Assembly (NCBI GenBank): GCA_946408125.1
Contig: CAMJQW010000006.1
Span: 1 to 64,000 of the forward strand
Source: an uncultured Fibrobacter sp.
GTDB taxonomy: Bacteria; Fibrobacterota; Fibrobacteria; Fibrobacterales; Fibrobacteraceae
DNA length: 64,000 nt
Reading direction: 5' to 3'
The notes under the pieces were generated by a model. That model searched no databases. It worked only from the letters and a program-made list of their open reading frames with translations, and was not told where the DNA came from. Made by a program: the position numbers and the translations under genes. Below are positions 38,410-46,753 of the stretch, in pieces; positions within the stretch are counted from its first letter, which is position 1, and every line of letters starts with the position of its first letter.

Positions 38410-39708
38410 GTGCTTTCGAACTTATTTTTACAGTTGACCCACATCGAGTTGCTCATCAGTTATCCTGTCAAAGAGATCGCGTCTCTGGCGAAACGTGATT
38501 CCCGGTTCAACGTAAAATTACTCAACGACATCTACTTTGAAGATTCGTTCGTGGACGAAGGCCTTCACCGCCTGATGATGAACCATGTCGTGAACTGGCT
38601 CTATGAACGCGGCGAAAATCCGGACGCTTTTGTTCAGCGCATTATCGACCGCTGTGCCGCCTTCGAAGCCGTGCCGGCGCGTAGCGTTCTGCGTTCCTAC
38701 CTCCCGTACATTTCGCAGTTTTATTCTACCAAGGATGTGCGCCAGCTTTGCTTGGACATCATCCCGAAGCGTTACCCCCTGCTGAGCGATTGGAGATTCC
38801 TCCGTCGTGACGTCGTGGACGGTATCCGCAAGGAATTTGTTTCTTTCCGTTTCGATACGCCGGGGATGCTCGTGACGAACCCCATGCGCTGGTTCAACGG
38901 GATGGTGCAGTTGGGCCCGATATTCCTGAATACGCCGCCTTACGAGCACATGAATTTCAAGGCTTCTCAGACGTCCTTCGTCGAGGCTCTCGAAAACCGC
39001 GTGGCTGCGGAAATGAAAGATGACGGCTATGTATATGTCAATGGGCAGAAGGTGGGCAAGAACGAATCCTTCGCCGACTGCATCGCCGAAAACGGTCTGG
39101 AATGGCCCGAAGAAGCCGAAAAGAAGATGACTTGCGTCAAGGCCCTCGAAAACGTGGTGGACGAAAAGACCGGCGCGGTCCTGATTCACAAGGATTGCTA
39201 CTACGGCGCACCTGTTTCGGTGGTACTTTTTGAATATAAGGCCGATGTGGTCGCTCCCGAACCGTTCAACAAGCTCATGAGCGCGGTCGTGAAGCAGGAA
39301 TTCGATTCCTGGAAGCCCATCCAGAAGGCTCAGGAACAGCTCCTGGAAGCCATGAACGATTCCGTGACGGTGATTTACTACAAGACCGACGATTCTATCT
39401 CGGTGAACAGCAAGCATTTGATGCGTAACGTTCCCGCAAGGATCCTCCGCAACCTGCTCCGCGAATATACGGCTACGGGCCGCGAAGAATACGAGAACCG
39501 CGAATTCAAGCGCGATCCGGCTATCTGCATGGACCCGCTCCGCCCGAATTTCGAAAGCCGCCTGAACCGCGTCATCGCGCATATCAATGGCTGCGACGAT
39601 CCGAACAAGCCGAGCGAAGGTGTCAAGCGCTATTTCGAAATCGAACGCCACCGCCGTGGCGGCTTCCGATTCGTGCCGAAGTGCAAGATTATCTTCCGCG
39701 AAGAATAA
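38410..39708 (+). CDS. Conserved-looking protein of unknown function
   Basis: A 432-residue cytoplasmic protein; I recognise no family. The start is a GTG at 38410 (LSNLFLQLTHIELLIS follows), six bases after GAGAGG; the frame runs open back to 38203 into mutL, without support. The N-terminal 150 residues look all-helical with many aromatic residues ('MMNHVVNWLYERGENPDAFV'), the middle is mixed alpha/beta, and the C-terminus is basic (RHRRGGFRFVPKCKIIF). No signal peptide or membrane segment. Followed by the structured RNA candidate. Confidence 0.75.
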   Translation: MLSNLFLQLTHIELLISYPVKEIASLAKRDSRFNVKLLNDIYFEDSFVDEGLHRLMMNHVVNWLYERGENPDAFVQRIIDRCAAFEAVPARSVLRSYLPYISQFYSTKDVRQLCLDIIPKRYPLLSDWRFLRRDVVDGIRKEFVSFRFDTPGMLVTNPMRWFNGMVQLGPIFLNTPPYEHMNFKASQTSFVEALENRVAAEMKDDGYVYVNGQKVGKNESFADCIAENGLEWPEEAEKKMTCVKALENVVDEKTGAVLIHKDCYYGAPVSVVLFEYKADVVAPEPFNKLMSAVVKQEFDSWKPIQKAQEQLLEAMNDSVTVIYYKTDDSISVNSKHLMRNVPARILRNLLREYTATGREEYENREFKRDPAICMDPLRPNFESRLNRVIAHINGCDDPNKPSEGVKRYFEIERHRRGGFRFVPKCKIIFREE

Positions 39709-39801
39709 TCTTTTTGAATGCCTCTTTTTGTAAGTTCTTTTGCCAAGAAAAATAAGCAAATCAAAAGATTCGGAAGGCAAAAAGTAGGATATATTTCGGA
39801 C

Positions 39802-39927
39802 GTTGAGAATTGAATGGGTCATCGAGGATTTGTACCATTTCCCTCAAGGTAAGAATCCGACCCTGTAGATGTCTCAATATTTTCTCCTTCTTAGGAACGG
39901 TCTCCCTTACGGGAGGCCGTTCTTTTT
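39802..39927 (+). ncRNA. Structured small RNA candidate of unknown class
   Basis: TATATTT (39790-39796), the same -10-like box used by nearby genes, predicts a start near 39802. From there four nested helices form: TTGAGA/TCTCAA (39803-39808 with 39872-39877), GGGTC/GACCC (39816-39820 with 39859-39863), GGATT/AATCC (39826-39830 with 39854-39858) and TACC/GGTA (39833-39836 with 39848-39851); helices two and three are contiguous on the 3' side with a 5-base bulge on the 5' side. A T-rich single-stranded stretch then leads to a 12-bp terminator. I cannot place it as 6S, SRP or tmRNA. A 12-codon reading frame (39814-39852) overlaps helix two and may be chance. Confidence 0.6.
39895..39927 (+). 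terminator. Strong rho-independent terminator of the small RNA candidate
   Basis: GAACGGTCTCCC (39895-39906) pairs with GGGAGGCCGTTC (39911-39922) around TTAC, with one G-T wobble, then five T. It is 186 bases past the upstream coding stop, too distant to serve that gene alone. Confidence 0.9.
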
Positions 39928-39960
39928 GAGACCGTTCGCTCGTTTGTTATTTCGGGTAAC

Positions 39961-39984
39961 AAAAAAACTCCGCGGGTTGCGGAG
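39961..39984 (-). terminator. Rho-independent terminator of thrC
   Basis: CTCCGC (39968-39973) pairs with GCGGAG (39979-39984) around GGGTT. On the minus strand the stem is followed by seven T, 43 bases after the thrC stop. The plus side also has TTTT. Confidence 0.85.
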
Positions 39985-40026
39985 CTTTTCTAGATTCCGG
40001 CTCTAGGCCGGAATGACGTTTTTGGA

Positions 40027-41367
40027 TTAGCGCCTTCTCTCAGCCATCTCTTTCTTCAAGATGTCCATGACGGCGCCGAGGTCTGCCGGAGCCTTGAACA
40101 CGGGGTTCGCGAACTTGGAGCAGATGTTTTCGAGCTTCTTTTCGTGATAGCCGACCTTGAATTCGGTGAACTTGAGGCCGTGTGCCGTGCTGATGACGAC
40201 CACGTTCTCTTCCTTGTCGATCTTGCCTGCGGCTACGAGCTTTTCGAGGGCGCCGAGAGCCACGCCGGTGTGCGGGCAGCAGTAGAGACCGATGCGGTCG
40301 CCGCGGTGGGCTGCGTTGGCGAGTTCTTCTTCGGTGACGCTCACGACCATGCCGTTCGTCTTCTGGATGGCGCGTACGGCCTTCGGATAGCTGACCGGGT
40401 TACCGATCTGGATGGCGCTGGCGAGAGTCTTCTTGGCCTGCATGGGAACGAGCTTGTCGAAGCCGCGTTCGTAAGCCTGGAAGAACGGGTTGGCGTTCTC
40501 GGCCTGGGCGACGATGATGCGCGGGATGCGGTCGATGAGGCCCATGGCCTTGCAGTCTTCGAAACCCTTGGCGAGTGCGCTCACGTTGCCGAGGTTGCCG
40601 CCCGGGATAATCACGGTGTCGGGCACCTTCCAGCCCATTTCCTGGCAGATTTCCGGAGAAATCGTCTTCTGGCCTTCTACGCGGAGGCTGTTCATGGAAT
40701 TCGCGAGGTAGATGCGATTATCGGCAGTGACCTGCTGCACAATCTTCATGCAGCCGTCAAAGTCAGTGTCGAGGGCGAGCACGATGCTGCCGTTAGAAAT
40801 CGGCTGGATCAGCTGGGCAACGCTCGTCTTGCCGGCGGGCAGGAACACGATGCTCGGAATGCCGGCCTTGGCGCAGTAGGCGCTCAATGCGGCAGAGGTG
40901 TCGCCGGTAGAAGCGCAAGCCACGGCGTCGATTTCGTGAATCTTCTTCTTGATGATGTGGTTCACCTGGCTCACGAGAACCGTCATGCCGAGGTCCTTGA
41001 AGCTACCGGTGTGGGAGTTGCCACAAAGCTTCACCTTGAGGCTCTTGATGCCCAGTTCCTTGGCGAGCGGGGCCGCGTCAAACAGCGGGCTCCAGCCTTC
41101 GCGCATCGTCACGATGTCTTCGAGGGGCATGTCGGGGAGCACCATCTCGCGCTTGCTCCAGATGCCGCTCATGTCGGCGGGTTCGAAGCTCATGCGGCGT
41201 TCGGCGAAGAGCTTCTTCCATTCGTCGGGGCTCTTGCTGGCGAGGGCGGCTCTGTCGTGTTCGACTTCGAGCAGGCTTCCGTCCACCTTGCTGCGGTAAA
41301 TGACGTCGGTCAGCGGGTAGGTGTCGTCGCCGTTGATGTTCCTAAAATGCGCGTTAAACTGAGACAT
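40027..41367 (-). CDS. thrC: Threonine synthase
   Basis: A 446-residue PLP enzyme converting O-phosphohomoserine to threonine. The PLP lysine is K124 in GNSHTGSFKDLGMT; 'ACASTGDTSAALSAYC' and 'VIIPGGNLGNVSALAKG' bind the cofactor and phosphate. The ~120-residue N-terminal region preceding the lysine is in keeping with the longer threonine synthase class. AGAGGA lies 6 bases before the ATG. Monocistronic, ending at a clear terminator. Confidence 0.94.
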   Translation of the reverse strand: MSQFNAHFRNINGDDTYPLTDVIYRSKVDGSLLEVEHDRAALASKSPDEWKKLFAERRMSFEPADMSGIWSKREMVLPDMPLEDIVTMREGWSPLFDAAPLAKELGIKSLKVKLCGNSHTGSFKDLGMTVLVSQVNHIIKKKIHEIDAVACASTGDTSAALSAYCAKAGIPSIVFLPAGKTSVAQLIQPISNGSIVLALDTDFDGCMKIVQQVTADNRIYLANSMNSLRVEGQKTISPEICQEMGWKVPDTVIIPGGNLGNVSALAKGFEDCKAMGLIDRIPRIIVAQAENANPFFQAYERGFDKLVPMQAKKTLASAIQIGNPVSYPKAVRAIQKTNGMVVSVTEEELANAAHRGDRIGLYCCPHTGVALGALEKLVAAGKIDKEENVVVISTAHGLKFTEFKVGYHEKKLENICSKFANPVFKAPADLGAVMDILKKEMAERRR

Positions 41368-41435
41368 AATATCCTCTTGTATTTTCGGGCGTAAATATAG
41401 AAATTATGGGGATTTTTTTCTATTCTTTTATTACC

Positions 41436-42845
41436 ATGGAACGCGAAAACTTTAAATCTAGACTTGGCTTTATCCTTATCGCCGCCGGTTGCGCCATCGG
41501 GCTCGGCAACGTGTGGCGTTTTCCCTACATTGCGGGCCAGTACGGCGGCGCGGCATTCGTGCTCCCGTATCTCGGGTTCCTGCTGTTCCTCGGGCTCCCG
41601 ATCCTCATGGCGGAACTTGCGCTGGGTCGTGGCGGCCGTAGCGGTATCGCCCGCGCCTTCGACAACCTGGAAAAGCCGGGCACCAAGTGGCACTGGGCCA
41701 AGTTCCCGCTGATTTCGGCGAACTACATATTGATGGCATTCTACTCGGTGGTCACGGGCTGGATGCTCTACTACTTCTACAAGATGGTCACTGACGTGAA
41801 TTTCCTCAAGGGGACTCCCGACCAGATTGCCGCAGGCTTCGGTGAAATGCTTTCGAACCCCGCGCTCATGATTTTCTGGATGACCGTCGCCATTGCGCTT
41901 GGCCTCGGCATCGTCTCTCTCGGCCTCCAGAAAGGTGTCGAAGGTGTTACCAAGAAGATGATGATTTGCCTGCTTGTCATCATGGTGCTTCTCGCCATCC
42001 GCTCCGTAACGCTTCCGGGCTCTACCGAGGGTCTTCAATTCTACCTGCTTCCTTCTTTCGAGCGCTTGACGCAGTCGGGCAAGGGTGTGGGCGAGGCCAT
42101 CTTTGCGGCATTCGCGCATGCGTTCTTCACGCTCAGTATCGGTATCGGCAGCATGACGATTTTCGGTAGCTATATCGGCAAGAAACATTCCCTCGTCAAG
42201 GAAGCGGCGAGCGTCTGCATTCTTGATACCGTCGTTGCGCTTGTTGCGGGTATCATTATCATCCCGAGTTGCTTCGCTTTTGGCCAGTCTCCCGGACAGG
42301 GCCCGGGCCTCATCTTCGTCACGCTTTCCAACGTGTTTTCCATGATGCCGGCGGGCCGCTTCTGCGGTGCGGCGTTCTTCCTGTTCATGTCTTTCGCGGC
42401 GCTGTCCACCTTGATTGCCGTGTTCGAGAACCTCGTCTCGTTCTGGATGGACCTCAAGGGTTACGAACGTAAAAAAGTCGCCTTCTGGAACATCATCGTC
42501 GTGTTCCTGCTGTCGCTCCCGTGTGCCCTCGGCTTCAACGTACTTTCGGGCTTTGAACCATTCGGTCCCGGCAGTTGCGTGCTGGACCTCGAAGACTTTA
42601 TCGTGAGCAACACCATGCTCCCGGCGGGTGGCATGTTCATGGCGATATTCTGCTCTAGCCGTTACGGCTGGGGACAGGAAAAGTTCTTCGCCGAAGTCAA
42701 CTCCGGCAGCGGTTATAAAATTCCGAACAACGCCTTCTTCAGGATCTACTTCAAGTGGGTGTTGCCGCTGCTCGTTTCCATCCTGCTCATCCAGGGATAC
42801 CTCTCCAAGTTCGCCCCCGAACTCTGTGCTAAGATATTCGGCTAG
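41436..42845 (+). CDS. Sodium-dependent transporter, NSS/SNF family
   Basis: A 469-residue membrane protein with about 11-12 transmembrane helices of the LeuT fold. 'SRLGFILIAAGCAIGLGNVWRFPYIAG' holds the Na+ and substrate sites of helix 1, and 'SFAALSTLIAVFENLV' is the conserved helix 8. Bacterial members import amino acids or related solutes with Na+; the substrate is not predictable. ATG 41436 (MERENFKSRLGF) matches the family N-terminus; an ATG at 41406 adds 10 hydrophobic residues. Neither has a Shine-Dalgarno. It is divergent from thrC. Confidence 0.92.
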   Translation: MERENFKSRLGFILIAAGCAIGLGNVWRFPYIAGQYGGAAFVLPYLGFLLFLGLPILMAELALGRGGRSGIARAFDNLEKPGTKWHWAKFPLISANYILMAFYSVVTGWMLYYFYKMVTDVNFLKGTPDQIAAGFGEMLSNPALMIFWMTVAIALGLGIVSLGLQKGVEGVTKKMMICLLVIMVLLAIRSVTLPGSTEGLQFYLLPSFERLTQSGKGVGEAIFAAFAHAFFTLSIGIGSMTIFGSYIGKKHSLVKEAASVCILDTVVALVAGIIIIPSCFAFGQSPGQGPGLIFVTLSNVFSMMPAGRFCGAAFFLFMSFAALSTLIAVFENLVSFWMDLKGYERKKVAFWNIIVVFLLSLPCALGFNVLSGFEPFGPGSCVLDLEDFIVSNTMLPAGGMFMAIFCSSRYGWGQEKFFAEVNSGSGYKIPNNAFFRIYFKWVLPLLVSILLIQGYLSKFAPELCAKIFG

Positions 42846-42870
42846 ATTAGTCTCGTTCCCTTGATTTTTC

Positions 42871-42899
42871 TATATTCTCATCTGGAAAATACAGATGAG
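42871..42899 (+). promoter_or_regulatory. -10 box followed by an 8-bp inverted repeat
   Basis: TATATT (42871-42876) is followed at once by CTCATCTG (42877-42884), a 7-base loop and CAGATGAG (42892-42899). The repeat would span the predicted transcription start and lies just before the GGAG (42904-42907) of the lipoprotein gene; it may be an operator or a 5' hairpin. Confidence 0.5.
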
Positions 42900-42913
42900 A
42901 ATTGGAGATTTTA

Positions 42914-44320
42914 GTGAATAAGAGATATTTGGTTTTTCTTGCGGTGCTGGCTAGCCTCGCGCTGACGATGTCGTCATGCTTATTTGATTCCGAAGATTCT
43001 GCCCTCAGCAGTTGGCTTTCGGATCAGGGCATGCCCGATACCTATAAGGTGCAGACCCTCAGTATCGGTGACCTGACGCCCCTTTCGGCAGAAGTTTTCC
43101 TGGATTCGACTCCGCGTGGTGCGAACGATCGTGCCCTGTTTGGGCAGTCCGCGAACATCCAGCACGACATGGTCCTGGATTTCGGTTTCGATTCCCTTTT
43201 GCTTTCTACCCTCAAGAATGCGGATTCGGCGGCCTCGTTCCTGTTCTTCCGCCTGCTCCCGTCGCTCTACAAGTCCCAATACTTCCCCAAGGATTCCTTC
43301 CCGTTGGAAGAAGACCTTGCTGTTACCGTGAGCTGGAAGCTGGACCGTAGCAAGAAATCCTCGTTCCTGGAAGACATCATGGAGATTACCGACAAGGACT
43401 GGTACAAGAGCCTCTCCAAGTGGAAGCCGGATGCATCTGTCGACACGACTTACTCGATTTCTATCGGCAAGAAGGATTCCACCCTTACGCTTGTGATGCC
43501 GCATGCCCTGATTGACAGCATCCGCAAGGATGTGAGCCTCTGCCGTTTGCAGCTGCGTCTCTCGGCGCCCGACGCCAAGCGCGTGTACCGCTTTTACGGG
43601 CCGAACTACGTCTACAAGCCGCAGTTCCGCATCACGACGCTTTCGGATACGCTGTTTATGTACAGGAACTTGGCTCCGTTCCGCGTAGCGGATGCCATCA
43701 AGAGCAATGAAGAATGCTCCGACTGCCAGGTGCTGCACGGTGGCGTTTTTGATTCGATGGTGGTGGAATTCCCCTCGGAACCGATCATGAAGGGTCTTGC
43801 CGATTTCTATGGCGACGAATTCCCCTACACGGTCGGCGATGGCGACGATGTGCGTCAGGCGGTTGTCCTTGCGCAGATGACCTTCCCGCGTGATGATTCC
43901 AAGGGCTTCTCTGAACTGGGCCACCCGATTCAGGTTGTGGTCGGCTCCTTCGTGGATAGCCTGGACAAGGAAATCCGCCGGATGGAGGAATACAAGGTGA
44001 ACCGCAAGGGCGTCGTTGAGAATGGCCATCCGAACATGGTGTTCTACGAAGGCGATTCCCTCACGTTGCAAGTGACTTTCGGTATGAGGAACTTCATCAA
44101 CAAGGCGAGCGATGGCCGTACCTTCAAGATGATGATGCGTCTCGGTTACCCGGTGCTGCAGGACAAGGATTCCTCTTACACCAACTACATCACTTCGAAG
44201 GGCGATACGAGCTACGTGTTCTTCTCGCAATTCGACTATGCGCGCTACGACTTTACGGAAATTATGAAGAAACCGGCAACGCTCAAGCTCTGGCTTGCCT
44301 CCAAGAGGGGGGATGAATAA
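42914..44320 (+). CDS. Lipoprotein of unknown function, partner of an outer-membrane barrel
   Basis: A 468-residue lipoprotein starting at GTG 42914 with GGAG six bases upstream. The signal peptide (NKRYLVFLAVLASLALTMSS) ends with a lipobox before Cys (TMSSC). The mature part is beta-rich with no recognised domain; a CSDCQVLHGG stretch at about 270 contains two nearby Cys. The stop overlaps the next start by one base (TAATG), so it is translationally coupled to the outer-membrane protein gene and probably acts with it. Confidence 0.85.
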   Translation: MNKRYLVFLAVLASLALTMSSCLFDSEDSALSSWLSDQGMPDTYKVQTLSIGDLTPLSAEVFLDSTPRGANDRALFGQSANIQHDMVLDFGFDSLLLSTLKNADSAASFLFFRLLPSLYKSQYFPKDSFPLEEDLAVTVSWKLDRSKKSSFLEDIMEITDKDWYKSLSKWKPDASVDTTYSISIGKKDSTLTLVMPHALIDSIRKDVSLCRLQLRLSAPDAKRVYRFYGPNYVYKPQFRITTLSDTLFMYRNLAPFRVADAIKSNEECSDCQVLHGGVFDSMVVEFPSEPIMKGLADFYGDEFPYTVGDGDDVRQAVVLAQMTFPRDDSKGFSELGHPIQVVVGSFVDSLDKEIRRMEEYKVNRKGVVENGHPNMVFYEGDSLTLQVTFGMRNFINKASDGRTFKMMMRLGYPVLQDKDSSYTNYITSKGDTSYVFFSQFDYARYDFTEIMKKPATLKLWLASKRGDE

Positions 44321-45561
44321 TGAAAAAGCTATTTGGAATTATTCTTTGCTTTGTTGCTTTCTCTTCGGCATCCATGATTGGTCTGGATGCGCTCGGCGAA
44401 GAACAGACCCTGGGCGGAATGGCGTCCATGGCCGGCCGCGGCTATGCGGGTAGCGCCAAGACGGGCGAGGCTGAAGGTATTTCCCTGATGAACCCGGCCC
44501 GTATCGCGTTTGACACGAAGGTCGTGTTCAACGTCAACTTCCTGATGGAATTCCTTTCCATCGAGCACAGCAACACCTATTATTCCACGAACTCGATCAC
44601 CATCCCGTCGTTCAACCTGTCGTTCCCGATGGGCAATTACGGCGCCCTTGGCCTTTCGCTCTGGCAGCGCTATTCCTCTACGCTGGATGTCGAAGCGGAT
44701 GATTCCTCGAGCGTGATTAACGCGAAGATGAAATACCAGAGCAGCGTGTACGAGGTGGTTCCGAGCTATGCGGTTCGCGTCCCGTATCTCCGTAACTTCT
44801 CGCTGGGCGGTTCTGCGCACTTCGTGATGGGCAATACCGAAAGGAGCCTCTCTCTCGGTCCCGACAACAGCGGCGTTTCTAAGAAGGATTACTGGGCGAC
44901 GAACAACTCGAAGATTACGGACTATGTCGACGGTACTTGGGAAGTCAAGAACCATCCGGCCTACTATTCCTTTGCGCTGCAGTACCGTGGCCGTCAGTCG
45001 TCGTACTACTTCTCTTACACGACCCCGCACACGCTTGAAAATAAGCTGAACTACAACTTCCGCTTCAGCGAAATCGATACGCTTGCCCCGACGAAGTACA
45101 CCCGCGAAATTGACGTGCCCATGACTCTTGCGACCGGTATGAACTTTCGCTTCAAGAAGCGCAACAACGTGATGCTCGACTTGCAGTGGCGTTCCTGGGA
45201 CGACGATGTGGAAAACATCGGCAGGAGCTTCGACATGGATCAGTTTACCGATACCCAGAACGACATTCTCCTCGCCGCGGGTTTCCAGCGCGACGGCAGC
45301 CCGCTGTTCTACGACAAATACTGGGACCGCATCACCTACCGCTGCGGCGGCTGGTACAAGGGCTGGTATGTGGAGAACGCTCACGAGCTGGGCGGTTCCA
45401 TCGGCGCGGGATTCCCGCTTGGCCACAAGGGGACCACGGTTGATTTGGCTATTCAGGGCGGAAAGCGATTTGTGGATGATGGCCATAGCTGGGAAGAGAC
45501 GTTTATCGGTCTCAGGCTCGGCCTGATGGGCATCGGCAACTGGGGCTCGACGGCCCGATAA
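44320..45561 (+). CDS. Outer-membrane beta-barrel protein (FadL/PorV-like)
   Basis: A 413-residue exported protein (signal peptide MKKLFGIILCFVAFSSAS). The mature start has 'GRGYAGSAKTGEAEGISLMNPARIAF', the 'NPA' hatch-like motif found near the N-terminus of FadL/OmpP1 and PorV/PorQ-type proteins. The remainder alternates aromatic and polar residues as in barrel strands. It could import hydrophobic compounds or serve as an anchor for secreted proteins; sequence alone does not decide. Coupled to the upstream lipoprotein gene and 21 bases before the DUF4912 gene. Confidence 0.82.
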   Translation: MKKLFGIILCFVAFSSASMIGLDALGEEQTLGGMASMAGRGYAGSAKTGEAEGISLMNPARIAFDTKVVFNVNFLMEFLSIEHSNTYYSTNSITIPSFNLSFPMGNYGALGLSLWQRYSSTLDVEADDSSSVINAKMKYQSSVYEVVPSYAVRVPYLRNFSLGGSAHFVMGNTERSLSLGPDNSGVSKKDYWATNNSKITDYVDGTWEVKNHPAYYSFALQYRGRQSSYYFSYTTPHTLENKLNYNFRFSEIDTLAPTKYTREIDVPMTLATGMNFRFKKRNNVMLDLQWRSWDDDVENIGRSFDMDQFTDTQNDILLAAGFQRDGSPLFYDKYWDRITYRCGGWYKGWYVENAHELGGSIGAGFPLGHKGTTVDLAIQGGKRFVDDGHSWEETFIGLRLGLMGIGNWGSTAR

Positions 45562-45582
45562 GTTTTTTTGAAGGAGGCTATG

Positions 45583-46725
45583 ATGGCTACTACCAAGAAG
45601 AAATCTGCTCCGGCGGCAAAGACTGCGACCGCCAAGGCGAAATCCGCAGTGAAGGCGACGACGGCCAAGGTCAAAACGGCCGTGAAGAAAGTGGAGAAGA
45701 AGGTCGAGAAGACCGTCTCCAAGATTGTGGCGAAGAAGTCCGCTGCGACGGCAAAGAAAGCCGTGGCACCGAAGAAGGCTCCGGTAGCGAAAGCCGCGCC
45801 GAAGGCCGCTCCGAGGGCGAAGTCTGCCCCGAAGGCATCCGAACAGACCGATGTGACTGTAAAGTCCACGGCGAAGAGGCCCGCGAAGGTCGTGTCCAAG
45901 GCTTCGTCGGTCAAGGCGGCCGCAAAGCCCGTGACCAAGAGCTCTTCTCTGGCCCAGTCCTTTGATCCGGAATACCTGGTGCTCATGCAGAAGGATCCGA
46001 ACTGGATGCAGGCTTTCTGGGAAGTTTCCGAAAAGAGAATCAAGAATGCCAAGAAGGGCAAGGGCAAGCTCGTGCTTCGCCTGTTCGACGTTTCGGGTGA
46101 CCTTACCGTGAAGCGCGCCAAGAAGAGAAAGTTCCGCGATATCGTGGTGCCTGCCGATGCTCGCAGCTGGTATGTGGAAAACAAGGCTTCCGACTCTACG
46201 GTTGCCGTGCTCGGCTTTGCGCAGGGCAAGAACTTTATGCCGCTCGTCGAATCCGTTCCGGTGCAGCCGTACTCTCCGGAAGGCTCCGACGTGAATGTCG
46301 ATGACGTGTTCGTACGCGCCTCCCTCGGCGGCGCCGCCATGGGCGGCTTCGGCAGCTCGGGCCTTTCCAGCATGTCAGCCAAGAACTGGCTTGAATCGCT
46401 TTCCAGCTCGTCGGGTTCCATGTTCTCCGGCGCGCTCTCTAGCGCTGCCCTCAAGAGCAACAAGCTTGAACTCCCGAAGGATTCCGTGAACTACGGCAAG
46501 GATTTCTTCCTGTGGGTCAAGACCCGCCTGATCGTTTACGGCGGCACGCGTCCCGACGCTCACCTCCAGGTGCGTGGCGAACCGTTCCCGCTGAACCCGG
46601 ATGGCACCTTCAGCTTCGAAGAAGACCTGCCGGATTCCACGAAGATCATCCCGGTGTTCGCGACCGACAAGGATGGCGATTTCCCGACGACGATTGTTCC
46701 GATTGTCGTGAAGCGCACCGAGTAA
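45583..46725 (+). CDS. DUF4912 protein with histone-H1-like Lys/Ala-rich N-terminus
   Basis: A 380-residue protein. Residues 1-115 are Lys/Ala/Pro/Val-rich (KKSAPAAKTATAKAKSAVKA and onward), resembling histone H1 tails and bacterial AlgP-like tails. Residues about 125-230 form a DUF4912 domain ('DPNWMQAFWEVSEKRI', 'LVLRLFDV', 'ARSWYVEN', 'FMPLVESVPV'). The C-terminal part has 'VYGGTRPDAHLQVRGEPFPL', a beta-sandwich-like carbohydrate-associated pattern. AAGGAGG five bases before ATG 45583 sets the start. It is followed 28 bases later by GH57, suggesting a role in glycogen handling. Confidence 0.82.
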   Translation: MATTKKKSAPAAKTATAKAKSAVKATTAKVKTAVKKVEKKVEKTVSKIVAKKSAATAKKAVAPKKAPVAKAAPKAAPRAKSAPKASEQTDVTVKSTAKRPAKVVSKASSVKAAAKPVTKSSSLAQSFDPEYLVLMQKDPNWMQAFWEVSEKRIKNAKKGKGKLVLRLFDVSGDLTVKRAKKRKFRDIVVPADARSWYVENKASDSTVAVLGFAQGKNFMPLVESVPVQPYSPEGSDVNVDDVFVRASLGGAAMGGFGSSGLSSMSAKNWLESLSSSSGSMFSGALSSAALKSNKLELPKDSVNYGKDFFLWVKTRLIVYGGTRPDAHLQVRGEPFPLNPDGTFSFEEDLPDSTKIIPVFATDKDGDFPTTIVPIVVKRTE

Positions 46726-46753
46726 TCCCGCTTTAATTGGCCCCGAGGACGAG

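Noticed and set aside
39802-39927. Identification of the RNA candidate as SRP RNA, tmRNA or RNase P RNA
   Set aside because: It lacks the conserved SRP helix-8 loop bases, an Ala-tRNA-like end or P4 signature, and its length does not suit tmRNA or RNase P. 6S RNA cannot be excluded but is not supported.
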